The position numbers and the translations under genes were made by a program. DNA of 64,000 nucleotides from Pseudomonadota bacterium (lineage in GTDB: Bacteria > Myxococcota_A > Polyangia > Haliangiales > Haliangiaceae), in NCBI GenBank assembly GCA_022360315.1, contig JAKSDA010000605.1, positions 1-64,000 of the forward strand. The letters run 5' to 3'. How positions within the stretch are numbered: the first letter of the stretch is position 1; every line of letters starts with the position of its first letter. Below are positions 49,538 to 57,513 of the stretch, piece after piece. The notes under the pieces are model-generated. The model was not told the origin of the DNA. It made no database searches and saw only the letters and a list, made by a program, of their open reading frames with translations.

Positions 49538-50890
49538 GTGCAAGTGAAAGCCCCGACCCATCGACCCCATGCTGCTGCCGCCGACTACCTGAAGAAGCGG
49601 AGTTCATCCGGCGCGGAGGGATACGCTGCGGTCACCGACCGGGTCGCATCCATGCTGGCCGAGATCGACGCTGGTGGGGAGGAACGGGTCAAACGCTATT
49701 GTCGTGAACTGGATGGCTGGACGGGTGAACTCGTGGTCAGTCGAAGCGAGATCGAAGAGGCCGGGGCGAGGTTGGCCAAAACCACGCGAGAAGACATTGC
49801 CTTTGCCCATCAACGCATTCGCGATTTTGCACTGGCACAACGGGACTCCCTGCGCGAGTTTGAAGTCACCCTCGTGCCCGGACTGGTCGCCGGACAGCGG
49901 TTGATTCCGGTTACCACGGTTGGCTGCTACGTGCCCGGAGGCCGGTTTGCTCATGTCGCTTCGGCCCTCATGAGCGTTGCCACGGCCAGGGCAGCTGGCG
50001 TCTCCAATATCATCGCCACCTCGCCGGCCAACGCCAAACGGGGCGGCATCCATCCCGGCGTCTTATATGCCTTGCAGCTGGCCGGAGCCGATGTTGTGCT
50101 GGCCATCGGCGGTGCCCATGGCGTGGCCGCTCTGGCCCGTGGTCTGTTCAGCGGACACAGTGCCGATGTCATCGTGGGGCCGGGCAATGCCTATGTCGCC
50201 GAAGCCAAGCGGTTGCTGTTTGGCCGGATCGGCATCGATGTGATCGCCGGGCCGACCGACACTCTGGTGGTCGCCGATGACACTGCCGATCCGGCCCTGG
50301 TCACCGCCGACCTGGTCGGTCAGGCCGAGCACGGTGTCGATTCACCGGTCTGGCTCATCACGACCAGCCGGGCGCTGGGCGAAGAGGTCATCCGGCGGGC
50401 CCCGGGTGTGATCGACAGCCTGCCTCCGGCATCTCGAGATGCCGCGACCGCGGCCTGGCGGGATCATGCGGAAGTCGCCGTGGTGGCTGATCGGCAAGCG
50501 GCGTGCGCGCTGTGCAATGAGTATGCACCGGAGCATTTGCACGTCCAGGCGGCTGATCTCGATTGGTGGTTGAAGAATCTCGTCAATTACGGATCGTTGT
50601 TTCTGGGCGAGCAATCCACGGTGGCCTATGGCGATAAATGTGCCGGGCCCAATCACATTCTGCCGACCATGGGAGCGGCTCGTTACTCCGGGGGCTTGAA
50701 TGTCGGCAAGTTCATCAAGACGGTCACGTACCAGCGCATGACCACCGAGGCCAGCCGTGAGCTGGCACCTGTCGCGGCTCGCATATCGCGCCTGGAGGGC
50801 ATGGAGGGGCACGCCATGACCGCCGACATCCGGCTTGCCAAATATTTTCCAGACGAGGACTTTGATCTCGCCAATCCCGAGACCAGCTGA
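49538..50890 (+). CDS. Histidinol dehydrogenase-family enzyme, HpsN-like
   Basis: 450 residues. The family fold is clear: VGCYVPGGR, VIVGPGNAYVAEAKRLLFGRIGID, DLVGQAEHG (zinc ligands Gln and His), EYAPEHLHVQ (catalytic Glu-His) and GHAMTADIR (zinc His). No other histidine genes are nearby. Phrases such as FAHQRIRDFALAQRDSL, YGSLFLGEQSTVAYGDK and GGLNVGKFIKTVTYQ fit the side branch that includes sulfopropanediol dehydrogenase (HpsN) better than HisD. Such enzymes oxidise an alcohol twice to an acid with NAD+. The gene is followed after three bases by the aminotransferase, indicating an operon. Confidence 0.8.
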   Translation: MQVKAPTHRPHAAAADYLKKRSSSGAEGYAAVTDRVASMLAEIDAGGEERVKRYCRELDGWTGELVVSRSEIEEAGARLAKTTREDIAFAHQRIRDFALAQRDSLREFEVTLVPGLVAGQRLIPVTTVGCYVPGGRFAHVASALMSVATARAAGVSNIIATSPANAKRGGIHPGVLYALQLAGADVVLAIGGAHGVAALARGLFSGHSADVIVGPGNAYVAEAKRLLFGRIGIDVIAGPTDTLVVADDTADPALVTADLVGQAEHGVDSPVWLITTSRALGEEVIRRAPGVIDSLPPASRDAATAAWRDHAEVAVVADRQAACALCNEYAPEHLHVQAADLDWWLKNLVNYGSLFLGEQSTVAYGDKCAGPNHILPTMGAARYSGGLNVGKFIKTVTYQRMTTEASRELAPVAARISRLEGMEGHAMTADIRLAKYFPDEDFDLANPETS

Positions 50891-50893
50891 AGC

Positions 50894-52081
50894 GTGGTGA
50901 AGAAGCTCACGATAGACCTAAGTGCGCCGGACCCGATCCCCGAGGCGGGCATTCAGCGTGCTGTGGAGTTGATGAAAAGCGGTCGCCTGTTTCGCTACGG
51001 AGAGGACCGCAGTGGCGAGCTGGACGTGGCGGCCGTCGAGCGAGAGTTCGCCGCCTACCTGGGCGCGCGCTACTGTGTGGCGTTTAACTCCTGTGGCGCG
51101 AGCCTGTTCGTGGCCCTGAAATGCGCAGGCGTGCAGCCCGGCGACAAGGTGCTCGTCAACGCCTTCACTCTGGCGCCGGTCCCCGGGGCGGTGAACCATG
51201 CCGGAGCAGAGCCCGTATACATCGAATGCGGCGACGATTACACCCTCGACCTGGCAGACCTCGAAGCCAAGGCGAGTCGCGATACCAGAGTACTGCTGCT
51301 CTCGCATATGCGCGGCCATATAGCCGACATGGACGCAGTCGTGGACATATGCCGGCGTCGGAACATCCTTTTGATCGAGGACTGCGCCCACACCATGGGT
51401 GCTCGCTGGAACCACCAGTTTACCGGCACTTTTGGCGCCATCGGCTGTTTCAGTACGCAGACGTTTAAACACGCAAATTCCGGCGAGGGGGGGCTTTTGA
51501 CAACCGATGACGAGGACGTGGCCGCCCGGGCGGTGCTCTATTCCGGCAGTTACATGCTGTATGCCCAGCATGGAGCGAGTCCAGCTCCGGACGTCTTCGA
51601 TCGCTTCAAGTACGAGATTCCCAATTACAGCATGCGCATGTCGGCGCTGGCCGCGGCCGTGCTGCGACCGCAACTGGCCATGTTGCCCGAGCGGTCCGCG
51701 GTGTGGAAATCGCGTTACGAGCTGCTTGCCGGGCTTTTGAGCCGTCACCCGCTCATCCGGATCCCGCCACGCTCCGCCAAAGAAGACTTTGTACCCAGCT
51801 CGATTCAATTCACCATCTTAAAATTGACTGCCGATGAAATCGACGCCTTCGTGACCCGCTGCGCGGCGGCCGGATTGCACATCAAGTGGTTCGGCCGCAC
51901 CGAAGCGTTGGGCTTTACCGCATCTTATGAACACTGGCGCTACGTGAAAAGACCCCCGACACTGGCCAGGACTGCCGAGGTTCTGTCTCGTCTGTGCGAT
52001 ATTCGTATTCCCCTGGCATTGACTGACGAACACTGCCATATCATATCATCGATTATTCACGAGTCTCTTCCGGCTGATTGA
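50894..52081 (+). CDS. DegT/DnrJ/EryC1-family PLP aminotransferase
   Basis: 395 residues, GTG start (a second GTG follows directly). It has AFNSCGASLFVAL, VNAFTLAPVPGAV, LIEDCAHTMGA and the PLP-lysine segment STQTFKHANSGEGGLLTT. Members transfer amino groups to keto-sugars or other carbonyl substrates. Here the partner genes suggest a small keto or aldehyde compound rather than a sugar nucleotide. Three bases separate it from the dehydrogenase stop. Confidence 0.8.
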   Translation: MVKKLTIDLSAPDPIPEAGIQRAVELMKSGRLFRYGEDRSGELDVAAVEREFAAYLGARYCVAFNSCGASLFVALKCAGVQPGDKVLVNAFTLAPVPGAVNHAGAEPVYIECGDDYTLDLADLEAKASRDTRVLLLSHMRGHIADMDAVVDICRRRNILLIEDCAHTMGARWNHQFTGTFGAIGCFSTQTFKHANSGEGGLLTTDDEDVAARAVLYSGSYMLYAQHGASPAPDVFDRFKYEIPNYSMRMSALAAAVLRPQLAMLPERSAVWKSRYELLAGLLSRHPLIRIPPRSAKEDFVPSSIQFTILKLTADEIDAFVTRCAAAGLHIKWFGRTEALGFTASYEHWRYVKRPPTLARTAEVLSRLCDIRIPLALTDEHCHIISSIIHESLPAD

Positions 52082-52156
52082 CAGGCGCGTGCCGCCTGCT
52101 GCCGACAGCTCGGGCACCAGGGCTTTTGCGCTGGCGCCCACACAAGGCGAAACAAC

Positions 52157-53155
52157 ATGCATTTGGCCCGATTTCCGCGCCGCCATTATACACCGTATGT
52201 CACTCCCATAGAGCCTCTCGACCACCTGTCTGCGAGTCTCGGTGGGCCCAAATTGTGGATCAAACGGGACGATCTACTGGGGCTGGCCGCTGGCGGCAAC
52301 AAGACCCGCAAGCTCGAATTTCTGGTCGCCGATGCGCTCGCGCAAGGCGCCGACACGCTGATCACGACCGGGGCTGTGCAGTCGAACCACTGTCGTTTGA
52401 CCCTGGCTGCCGCGGTCAAGGAGGGGCTGCGTTGCCGGCTGGTGCTTGAGGAGCGGGTGCCTGATTCCTACGATCCCCGGGCCAGCGGCAATAACCTTCT
52501 GTTTCAGCTTTTGGGCGTCGAGGCAGTGACCGTGGTGCCGGGCGGCACCGACCTTGTGGGCGCCATGGAGTCGGTCGTCGGGGAGCTGGCCGCTGCCGGG
52601 AGGCGCGGCTACATCATTCCCGGTGGAGGCTCGAATCCGCTGGGCGCCCTGGGGTACGTATCCTGTGCTGAAGAAATTCTGGCTCAGACCTTCGAGCTCG
52701 GACTCAAAATCGACCACATTGTGACAGCCAGCGGTTCGGGGGGCACCCACGCCGGTCTGGTTGCTGGCCTTCACGGCACCAACGCCGGTATTCCGGTCAC
52801 CGGTATCAGTGTGCGAGCAGCCAGAGAACCCCAGGAAGAGCGTCTGCATGGCCTGGCGCAGAAAGCCGCCGAGCTCGCCGGAGTGCGCACGGCCATCCCC
52901 CGGGATGCGATGGTGGTCCGCGATGCCTATGTTGGGCCGGGATATTCGCTGCCCACCGACGCGATGGTCGCGGCGGTGCAGCGCTTGGCCCAATCGGAGG
53001 GAATCCTGCTCGATCCGGTGTACACTGGCAAGGCGGCTGCGGGTCTTATCGACCTGGTCAAGAGCGGGTATTTTGGTGCCAATGAGAACGTGCTGTTCAT
53101 ACACACAGGAGGCTCGCCGGCTCTTTACGCCTATCAGGACGTGTTGAATTCATGA
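52157..53155 (+). CDS. D-cysteine desulfhydrase / L-cysteate sulfo-lyase-like enzyme
   Basis: 332 residues. PLP lysine lies in GGNKTRKLEF (about 49-58), followed by the catalytic Ser context GAVQSNHCR, and phosphate-binding TASGSGGTHAG. It belongs to the ACC deaminase/D-cysteine desulfhydrase family, which also contains L-cysteate sulfo-lyase (CuyA); these release H2S or sulfite plus pyruvate and ammonia. The two activities cannot be told apart by eye. It ends in an ATGA overlap with the racemase-family gene, so the two are coupled. Confidence 0.8.
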   Translation: MHLARFPRRHYTPYVTPIEPLDHLSASLGGPKLWIKRDDLLGLAAGGNKTRKLEFLVADALAQGADTLITTGAVQSNHCRLTLAAAVKEGLRCRLVLEERVPDSYDPRASGNNLLFQLLGVEAVTVVPGGTDLVGAMESVVGELAAAGRRGYIIPGGGSNPLGALGYVSCAEEILAQTFELGLKIDHIVTASGSGGTHAGLVAGLHGTNAGIPVTGISVRAAREPQEERLHGLAQKAAELAGVRTAIPRDAMVVRDAYVGPGYSLPTDAMVAAVQRLAQSEGILLDPVYTGKAAAGLIDLVKSGYFGANENVLFIHTGGSPALYAYQDVLNS

Positions 53156-53892
53156 CCGAGCCACTGACTGTCGGTGTGATCGGTGGCCTCGGTCCGGTCG
53201 CCACCGCCGACTTTTTCGCCAAGGTGGTCGCGCAAACGCCGGCACGCATCGATCAGGACCACGTGCGTCTGATTGTCGACAACAATCCCAAGGTGCCCAA
53301 CCGCAACGAGGCCATGCTCGGCCGCGGTCCATCACCCGGGCCCCACCTGGCTGCCATGGCCAGCGGTCTGCAACGCGCTGGGGCCGATTTTCTGGTGATG
53401 CCGTGTAACGCCGCTCATGCCTGGCAAGATGACATCGTCAAGGCCAGCGGGCTTCCGTTTGTGAGCCTGATAGCAGAGACCGTCGCGGCCACCCGGAGTC
53501 GTATACCCGAATGCACGGCAGTGGGCGTATTGGCTGCGGATGCGTGCCTGGCGGCGGGCCTGTACCCGGCCGCCTTTGCCGGCAGTGGAGTGCGTGTCAT
53601 CGAACTGGCCGGCGCCGACCAGGAGGCGTTCATGGCGCTGATCTACCGGATCAAGACCGGGGATCGGTCGTCTGCTGTGCGGTCACGCATGCGCGAGATG
53701 GCCATGAAACTGGTCGCCCGGGGCGCGAGTGCAGTGATTGCGGGCTGTACCGAAGTACCGTTGGCGCTGACCGAAAGCGAGCTCGGCTGCTCGCTGATCA
53801 ATTCTACCGACGTGCTGGTCGAGCGCACCATTGCCTATGCCACCGGTCGCGAACCGATCCCTGGCGACAATCGAGCGCAGCGCACCGAGTGA
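53152..53892 (+). CDS. Aspartate/glutamate racemase family protein
   Basis: 246 residues. GVIGGLGPVATADFF at the start, DNNPKVPNR, and both catalytic Cys: MPCNAAH (about 84) and AGCTEVPL (about 202). These are PLP-independent two-base racemases. Located directly after the desulfhydrase/sulfo-lyase-like gene with a four-base overlap, it may invert the amino acid before cleavage. It ends the five-gene run. Confidence 0.85.
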   Translation: MTEPLTVGVIGGLGPVATADFFAKVVAQTPARIDQDHVRLIVDNNPKVPNRNEAMLGRGPSPGPHLAAMASGLQRAGADFLVMPCNAAHAWQDDIVKASGLPFVSLIAETVAATRSRIPECTAVGVLAADACLAAGLYPAAFAGSGVRVIELAGADQEAFMALIYRIKTGDRSSAVRSRMREMAMKLVARGASAVIAGCTEVPLALTESELGCSLINSTDVLVERTIAYATGREPIPGDNRAQRTE

Positions 53893-53995
53893 GCGTCTGC
53901 CCTCACCCGCGGTCAAGGTAGAATCGCGAAGCCGAAGGCCGAAGCTCAGGCTGATGGTCGGCTCGATGTTCAGACACCGGGTATGAGCGCCGCCA

Positions 53996-54094
53996 ATTGG
54001 CCAGTACGAGGTGGTTCGAGAGCTCGGAGTTGGTGGCATGGAGGCGGCATTCTTGGCTCGCGATGTCGGCCGGGGCCGGCGTGCACGCGGCTGA
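53996..54094 (+). pseudogene. Relic of a Ser/Thr kinase N-lobe
   Basis: This stretch reads IGQYEVVRELGVGGM then FLARD before a stop. It closely resembles the glycine-rich loop of the large kinase at 36.6 kb ([20 protein letters not shown]). No start and no continuing kinase domain follow, so it is a fragment within the region before the peptide gene. The short length makes chance similarity possible. Confidence 0.45.
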
Positions 54095-54301
54095 TCTAAG
54101 CATGCAAGCGATTGCACGTCAGCCCGTTGCCACTGCCAGTCCCCGAGCGTGCGCGTCACGACGAGCACTACACCCTGGTGGCCTCGCTTTCCGGCGGCTT
54201 GCGGCTAACCCCTGATAATCATGTGAAGGCTGGCGGCTTGGGCTTTCCGGCTTGACCTGAGGCTAGTGCGCATTTCAATGCGCTTTCGATCGCATGTGCG
54301 C

Positions 54302-54318
54302 TTGGCCGACGCTTTGCA
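54302..54318 (+). promoter_or_regulatory. Candidate sigma-54 promoter of the peptide gene
   Basis: TTGGCCGACGCTTTGCA has the required GG at 54304-54305 and GC at 54316-54317 separated by exactly ten bases, with a perfect TTGCA -12 half and a TGGC -24 half. Transcription would start near 54329, leaving a leader of about 65 bases before the ATG at 54394. Confidence 0.4.
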
Positions 54319-54393
54319 TTGCACAGTGGCGTGTCCCGCTTGGCGGCGGCACAGGAAGAAACAGCAACAGCAGAAGCAAAACAAGGAGAGACC

Positions 54394-54654
54394 ATGAAGA
54401 AATCCCTCAGCCGTTCGGACCTGAAAACCCTCGAGAACAGCAAGCTCAACCAGGCCGGTGGCGGCCAAAAACAGCCGGACGTATTCCCGGACGGCATCCC
54501 ACTCGACGGCATCCTGGAACGCGGCCGACGCCCCGTGGGCAACGTGTTCCCGTATGGCCTCCCACGCCCCGTGGACGACGTGTTCCCGTATGGCCTCCGG
54601 GGCCCCGTGGACGACGTATTTCCATACGGTCTCCGAATTACCCGACATAAATGA
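54394..54654 (+). CDS. Repeat-containing peptide precursor (candidate RiPP)
   Basis: 86 residues with AAGGAGAG just before the ATG. Residues 1-24 look like a leader: charged, helix-forming (MKKSLSRSDLKTLENSKL) and ending NQAGGG, which resembles a double-glycine cleavage site. Residues 46-81 are three tandem 12-residue units with consensus (R/G)-P-V-(G/D)-(N/D)-V-F-P-Y-G-L-(P/R); a degenerate unit (PDVFPDGIPL) starts at 28. The DNA repeats differ at synonymous sites in the last unit (e.g. ttcccgtatgg versus tttccatacgg), so the amino acids look conserved by selection. No Cys, so not a lanthipeptide or thiopeptide. The adjacent JmjC oxygenase is the likely modifying enzyme. No transporter or protease gene lies nearby. 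Confidence 0.75.
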   Translation: MKKSLSRSDLKTLENSKLNQAGGGQKQPDVFPDGIPLDGILERGRRPVGNVFPYGLPRPVDDVFPYGLRGPVDDVFPYGLRITRHK

Positions 54655-54661
54655 ACAAGCG

Positions 54662-54690
54662 AGGAGCGCTGGCACCTTCAGCGCTCCTTT
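54662..54690 (+). terminator. Terminator/attenuator hairpin between peptide and oxygenase genes
   Basis: A 10-bp perfect stem (54662-54671 with 54679-54688, seven-base loop GCACCTT) is followed by TTTGCCATTTT. Partial read-through here would give more precursor than enzyme, a common arrangement in peptide-modification operons. Confidence 0.65.
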
Positions 54691-54717
54691 GCCATTTTGA
54701 AACTGTCTGAGGATCCG

Positions 54718-55938
54718 ATGAATATCGAACCGAGTTCTGCGCTCTGCGAGCTGTTCGGCGCGGCACATGCGGGGCGTCTCCACGCGCAGCCGGACCAGCT
54801 CTTTGTCGTGCATCGTGCTTTGGACCAGCTGCCCGAAGAGCTGCGCCCGAAGCTGCTCCTGGAACCGGAGCGTCTCACCGCCGTGTACCGAGGCGTTGTC
54901 GAAGTCACCAACGGGAAGGGCGGTCAGTACCGCCTTCAAGGCACGGATCCCAGAGCCTACTTTGAGACTCTCGGTCTGGCGGCCCGCTTCGCCAAGCTCG
55001 AGGATTACTTGCCAGCATCGGCGCGGTGGTTGCGCCGCTTCGAGCGCGCCGCGGGGTTGCCCGATGGTGCGACGCATCTGTACTCGTTCATCAACGCGAG
55101 CCAGGTCGGCCTGCACGTGCACTGCGATCCCAAAGAGCACATCGCCATCCAGCTGGTTGGCACCAAGACGTTTCGTGTGCGCGCTAACACACGGACGGCC
55201 CATCCATCGATGTCGCACTCGGTAGCGCATACGCCGACGCGCAACGAGCTGGCGCAAAACCCCGATGGCTTTCATCGCTGGAGTTGTTCGCTACCCGCGG
55301 ATGCTTCTGAGATCCACCTACGCCCGGGCTCGGTGCTTTACCTGCCGCGGGGCGTGTACCACCAGACTGCTGGCGGCGAGCGCGGAATCTCCGTCACTCT
55401 GGTGATTCAGATGAACACGCCGAACGTCGCCGATGCTGTGCTGGCGTATCTCGCAGACTATCTGGTGCAGGACCCGAGCTGGCGGCAGCCTCTGACCGGG
55501 GCATGGAGCGAAGGGGCCGGGCCTGCCCGCCACGCCTTGGGTCGTGCGCTGTCGCGGCTGGGCGAGCGCGTCTCCGCGCTATCGCTGGAGCACGTCCTGC
55601 GACACCAACACCGCGGCGCGGCCAGCGACGCGGTGGGCTGGGGCGAGTTGCTGCAGCGAAACCCGGCTCGCCAGATCGACCTTCGGCGCGAAGACCGAAG
55701 CGATCGCATCCGTGTGGTGGTTCGCCATGAGGACCAAGACCAGCATAGCGTCGAGCTGGACGCAGAGCTCGCCGAGCTCATTCAATGGCTCGCGGACCGC
55801 GAGACGCGCTTCTCGCTTTCCGAGTTGCACGCGGCCTTTCCCGACTGGGAAGAGGGCTCGATTCAGCGAGTCGTCGAGTTCTTCGTCGGCCAGCAAGCGA
55901 TTCTGGTGCTGCCGCTGCAACCTCTGTCGCACACATGA
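54718..55938 (+). CDS. JmjC/cupin-type Fe(II)/2-oxoglutarate oxygenase
   Basis: 406 residues, start ATG 54718 with AGGA six bases upstream. The double-stranded beta-helix core shows the metal triad His135-Cys-Asp137 (GLHVHCDPKEH) and His215 (LYLPRGVYHQT), with QLVGTKTFRV (Lys150) as in ribosomal-oxygenase-like cupins (YcfD, NO66 and MINA relatives), which hydroxylate Arg or His of ribosomal proteins. A helical dimerisation-like segment (about 235-315) and a C-terminal winged-helix-like domain (about 340-400; FSLSELHAAFPDWEEGSIQRVVEFF) follow. In this context the winged helix could bind the leader peptide, much as RRE domains do, but that is inference. It lies 63 bases after the repeat peptide, in the same direction, separated by the hairpin. 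Confidence 0.8.
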   Translation: MNIEPSSALCELFGAAHAGRLHAQPDQLFVVHRALDQLPEELRPKLLLEPERLTAVYRGVVEVTNGKGGQYRLQGTDPRAYFETLGLAARFAKLEDYLPASARWLRRFERAAGLPDGATHLYSFINASQVGLHVHCDPKEHIAIQLVGTKTFRVRANTRTAHPSMSHSVAHTPTRNELAQNPDGFHRWSCSLPADASEIHLRPGSVLYLPRGVYHQTAGGERGISVTLVIQMNTPNVADAVLAYLADYLVQDPSWRQPLTGAWSEGAGPARHALGRALSRLGERVSALSLEHVLRHQHRGAASDAVGWGELLQRNPARQIDLRREDRSDRIRVVVRHEDQDQHSVELDAELAELIQWLADRETRFSLSELHAAFPDWEEGSIQRVVEFFVGQQAILVLPLQPLSHT

Positions 55939-55977
55939 GCCTGTGCGCGAAAGACTCCATGATATAGGGACCGGCTC

Positions 55978-57513
55978 TTAGCTGAGAACAATGCGACGCC
56001 CATCCAACCGGAAGATCCCGTAGGTGATACCCACACCGAAGGAGTTCACAAACATCACGCGGCCGCCCGGCGAGAAACAGACACCAGCGAACTCTTTCGT
56101 ATCCAGGCTGTTGTATACGAACTGAAAAAGGTCTCCCGAGCGGTCGACACCTACGACGAACTGCCCGAAGTTGGCGTTACCAGGGTCACCGGCGCTACCG
56201 TCCTCGCAGAGATACAAGGTGCCGTCAGGCCCGACAGCGATATTGTCCGGACCATCGAGTGCATTCTCGTCGGTAGACTCGACGAGTAAGCGCACGGTCT
56301 CACGGCGTGGGTTGTACTCCCAAACCTGGCCTTCGCCGATATCGCCCGCACCGCTGCATACGAAGTAGATACGTCGTCTGCCGTACCACATTCCCTCGCC
56401 ACGCCAGAAAATTGCCGCTCCTTTTGCCTGGGCTTCGTAGCGAAGCGTGTCCTCATCCGGGTCCACATCGTCGAGCTTTACCCAGCGGACTTTGAGACGC
56501 TTGCCGAGCCAGGGCAGGATACTGCCGCTGGCGTCACGACCCAGGCCACGCGTATCGACTACATCGGTACCATCAGGTGTCGTGTATATCGGAATGCGGC
56601 TGCCGTCGCATCCACGATCCTGCTCCAAGTCGATGACCATTGCGTAGAGATCGCCACCATTCTGCAAGCCGCCAAAACCATCAATATGCCGCCGATTCGG
56701 GACGAAGCGGTAGATACAGCTGTCGCCGCGGTCCTCGGTTTGGTAGATGTATTGTGTACGAGGATCGGTGGCTGTCGCTTCGTGACGGAAGCGACCCATG
56801 TCGATGAGGGGAATTGGCTCCACTGGTATGCCTGGCAATATTGCTGGCACCTCGAAATTGTATCCGTGCTTGTACAGAACCTGCGCGTCGGTGGCAGGAG
56901 TCAATACGGTCTCTTCACAGCTTATCCAGGACTTCCACGGCGTGGGACCACCGGCACAGTTGCGAATCGTGCCACCTAGCGAGACAAACTGGTCCAAGAT
57001 CTCGAAGTTTCGATTGATGACGATGCTCGTCGTGCCACCAGCACCAACGCCCGGTTCGATCCCGGTAAATGGATCATAGACGTTACCATTCGGGGGCAAG
57101 CATCCGGCCAGGTTGCCGTCCTCGTTCTCACCGACGCTCAGTTCGTGATTGCGAACTAACACGAGCTCATTCCACCCGCCAGGAAAGCAGGCCATGCCGT
57201 CGTGGTCACCTGGCACCAATACGCCGTCGCTCATGACGTCGTTACGGATTGAAAGAGCGTAGTAGCCAAAGCCGGGCGGTACTTCCAGCAGTGGGATTCC
57301 GGCCAGCTCACCGAGCTGATCAGTATTGCAAGGCAGGGCAGGCGACAATGGTCCGAATCCTGCTCGCACATTATTGACGGCACAAAGGTTAGCGGCCTGG
57401 GCGCTGGCGGCCGCAGCGGGCTTCGAATAGAGATTAGCAAGTGGAGCGATCGCTGTACCTGCTGCCGCGATGCTCATTCGTTGAAGAAAATCTCGTCGAT
57501 TAAACTTGCGCAT
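55978..57513 (-). CDS. PhoX-family (DUF839) phosphatase-like protein, Tat-exported
   Basis: 511 residues from the ATG at 57513 (GGAG upstream). The twin-arginine signal FNRRDFLQR is followed by a hydrophobic stretch and Ala-rich cleavage region (PAAAASAQA). The rest is a beta-propeller-type DUF839 region: LEVPPGFGYYALS, VLVRNHELSVGEN, GGTTSIVINR, ISCEETVLTP, EGMWYGRRRIYFVCSGAG, GPDNIAVGPDGTLYLCEDG. Characterised PhoX enzymes are calcium/iron-dependent periplasmic alkaline phosphatases. It is convergent with the oxygenase gene, 39 bases between stops, so it is not part of the peptide operon. Confidence 0.85.
   Translation of the reverse strand: MRKFNRRDFLQRMSIAAAGTAIAPLANLYSKPAAAASAQAANLCAVNNVRAGFGPLSPALPCNTDQLGELAGIPLLEVPPGFGYYALSIRNDVMSDGVLVPGDHDGMACFPGGWNELVLVRNHELSVGENEDGNLAGCLPPNGNVYDPFTGIEPGVGAGGTTSIVINRNFEILDQFVSLGGTIRNCAGGPTPWKSWISCEETVLTPATDAQVLYKHGYNFEVPAILPGIPVEPIPLIDMGRFRHEATATDPRTQYIYQTEDRGDSCIYRFVPNRRHIDGFGGLQNGGDLYAMVIDLEQDRGCDGSRIPIYTTPDGTDVVDTRGLGRDASGSILPWLGKRLKVRWVKLDDVDPDEDTLRYEAQAKGAAIFWRGEGMWYGRRRIYFVCSGAGDIGEGQVWEYNPRRETVRLLVESTDENALDGPDNIAVGPDGTLYLCEDGSAGDPGNANFGQFVVGVDRSGDLFQFVYNSLDTKEFAGVCFSPGGRVMFVNSFGVGITYGIFRLDGRRIVLS

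Larger units (their letters stand above)
53893..54393. other. 500-base region upstream of the peptide gene
   Basis: Apart from the kinase relic it holds regulatory candidates: a sigma-54-like promoter (listed), an inverted repeat GCGCAT-TTCA-ATGCGC (54268-54283), and a weak sigma-70-like pair TTGACC (54252) and TTCAAT (54274). No other gene is seen. Confidence 0.45.

Noticed and set aside
49538-50890. Calling the dehydrogenase HisD of histidine biosynthesis
   Set aside because: No other his genes nearby, an amino-acid catabolic context, and sequence phrases closer to the HpsN branch.
55978-57513. Including the PhoX-like gene in the candidate peptide operon
   Set aside because: It is on the opposite strand and convergent with the oxygenase gene.
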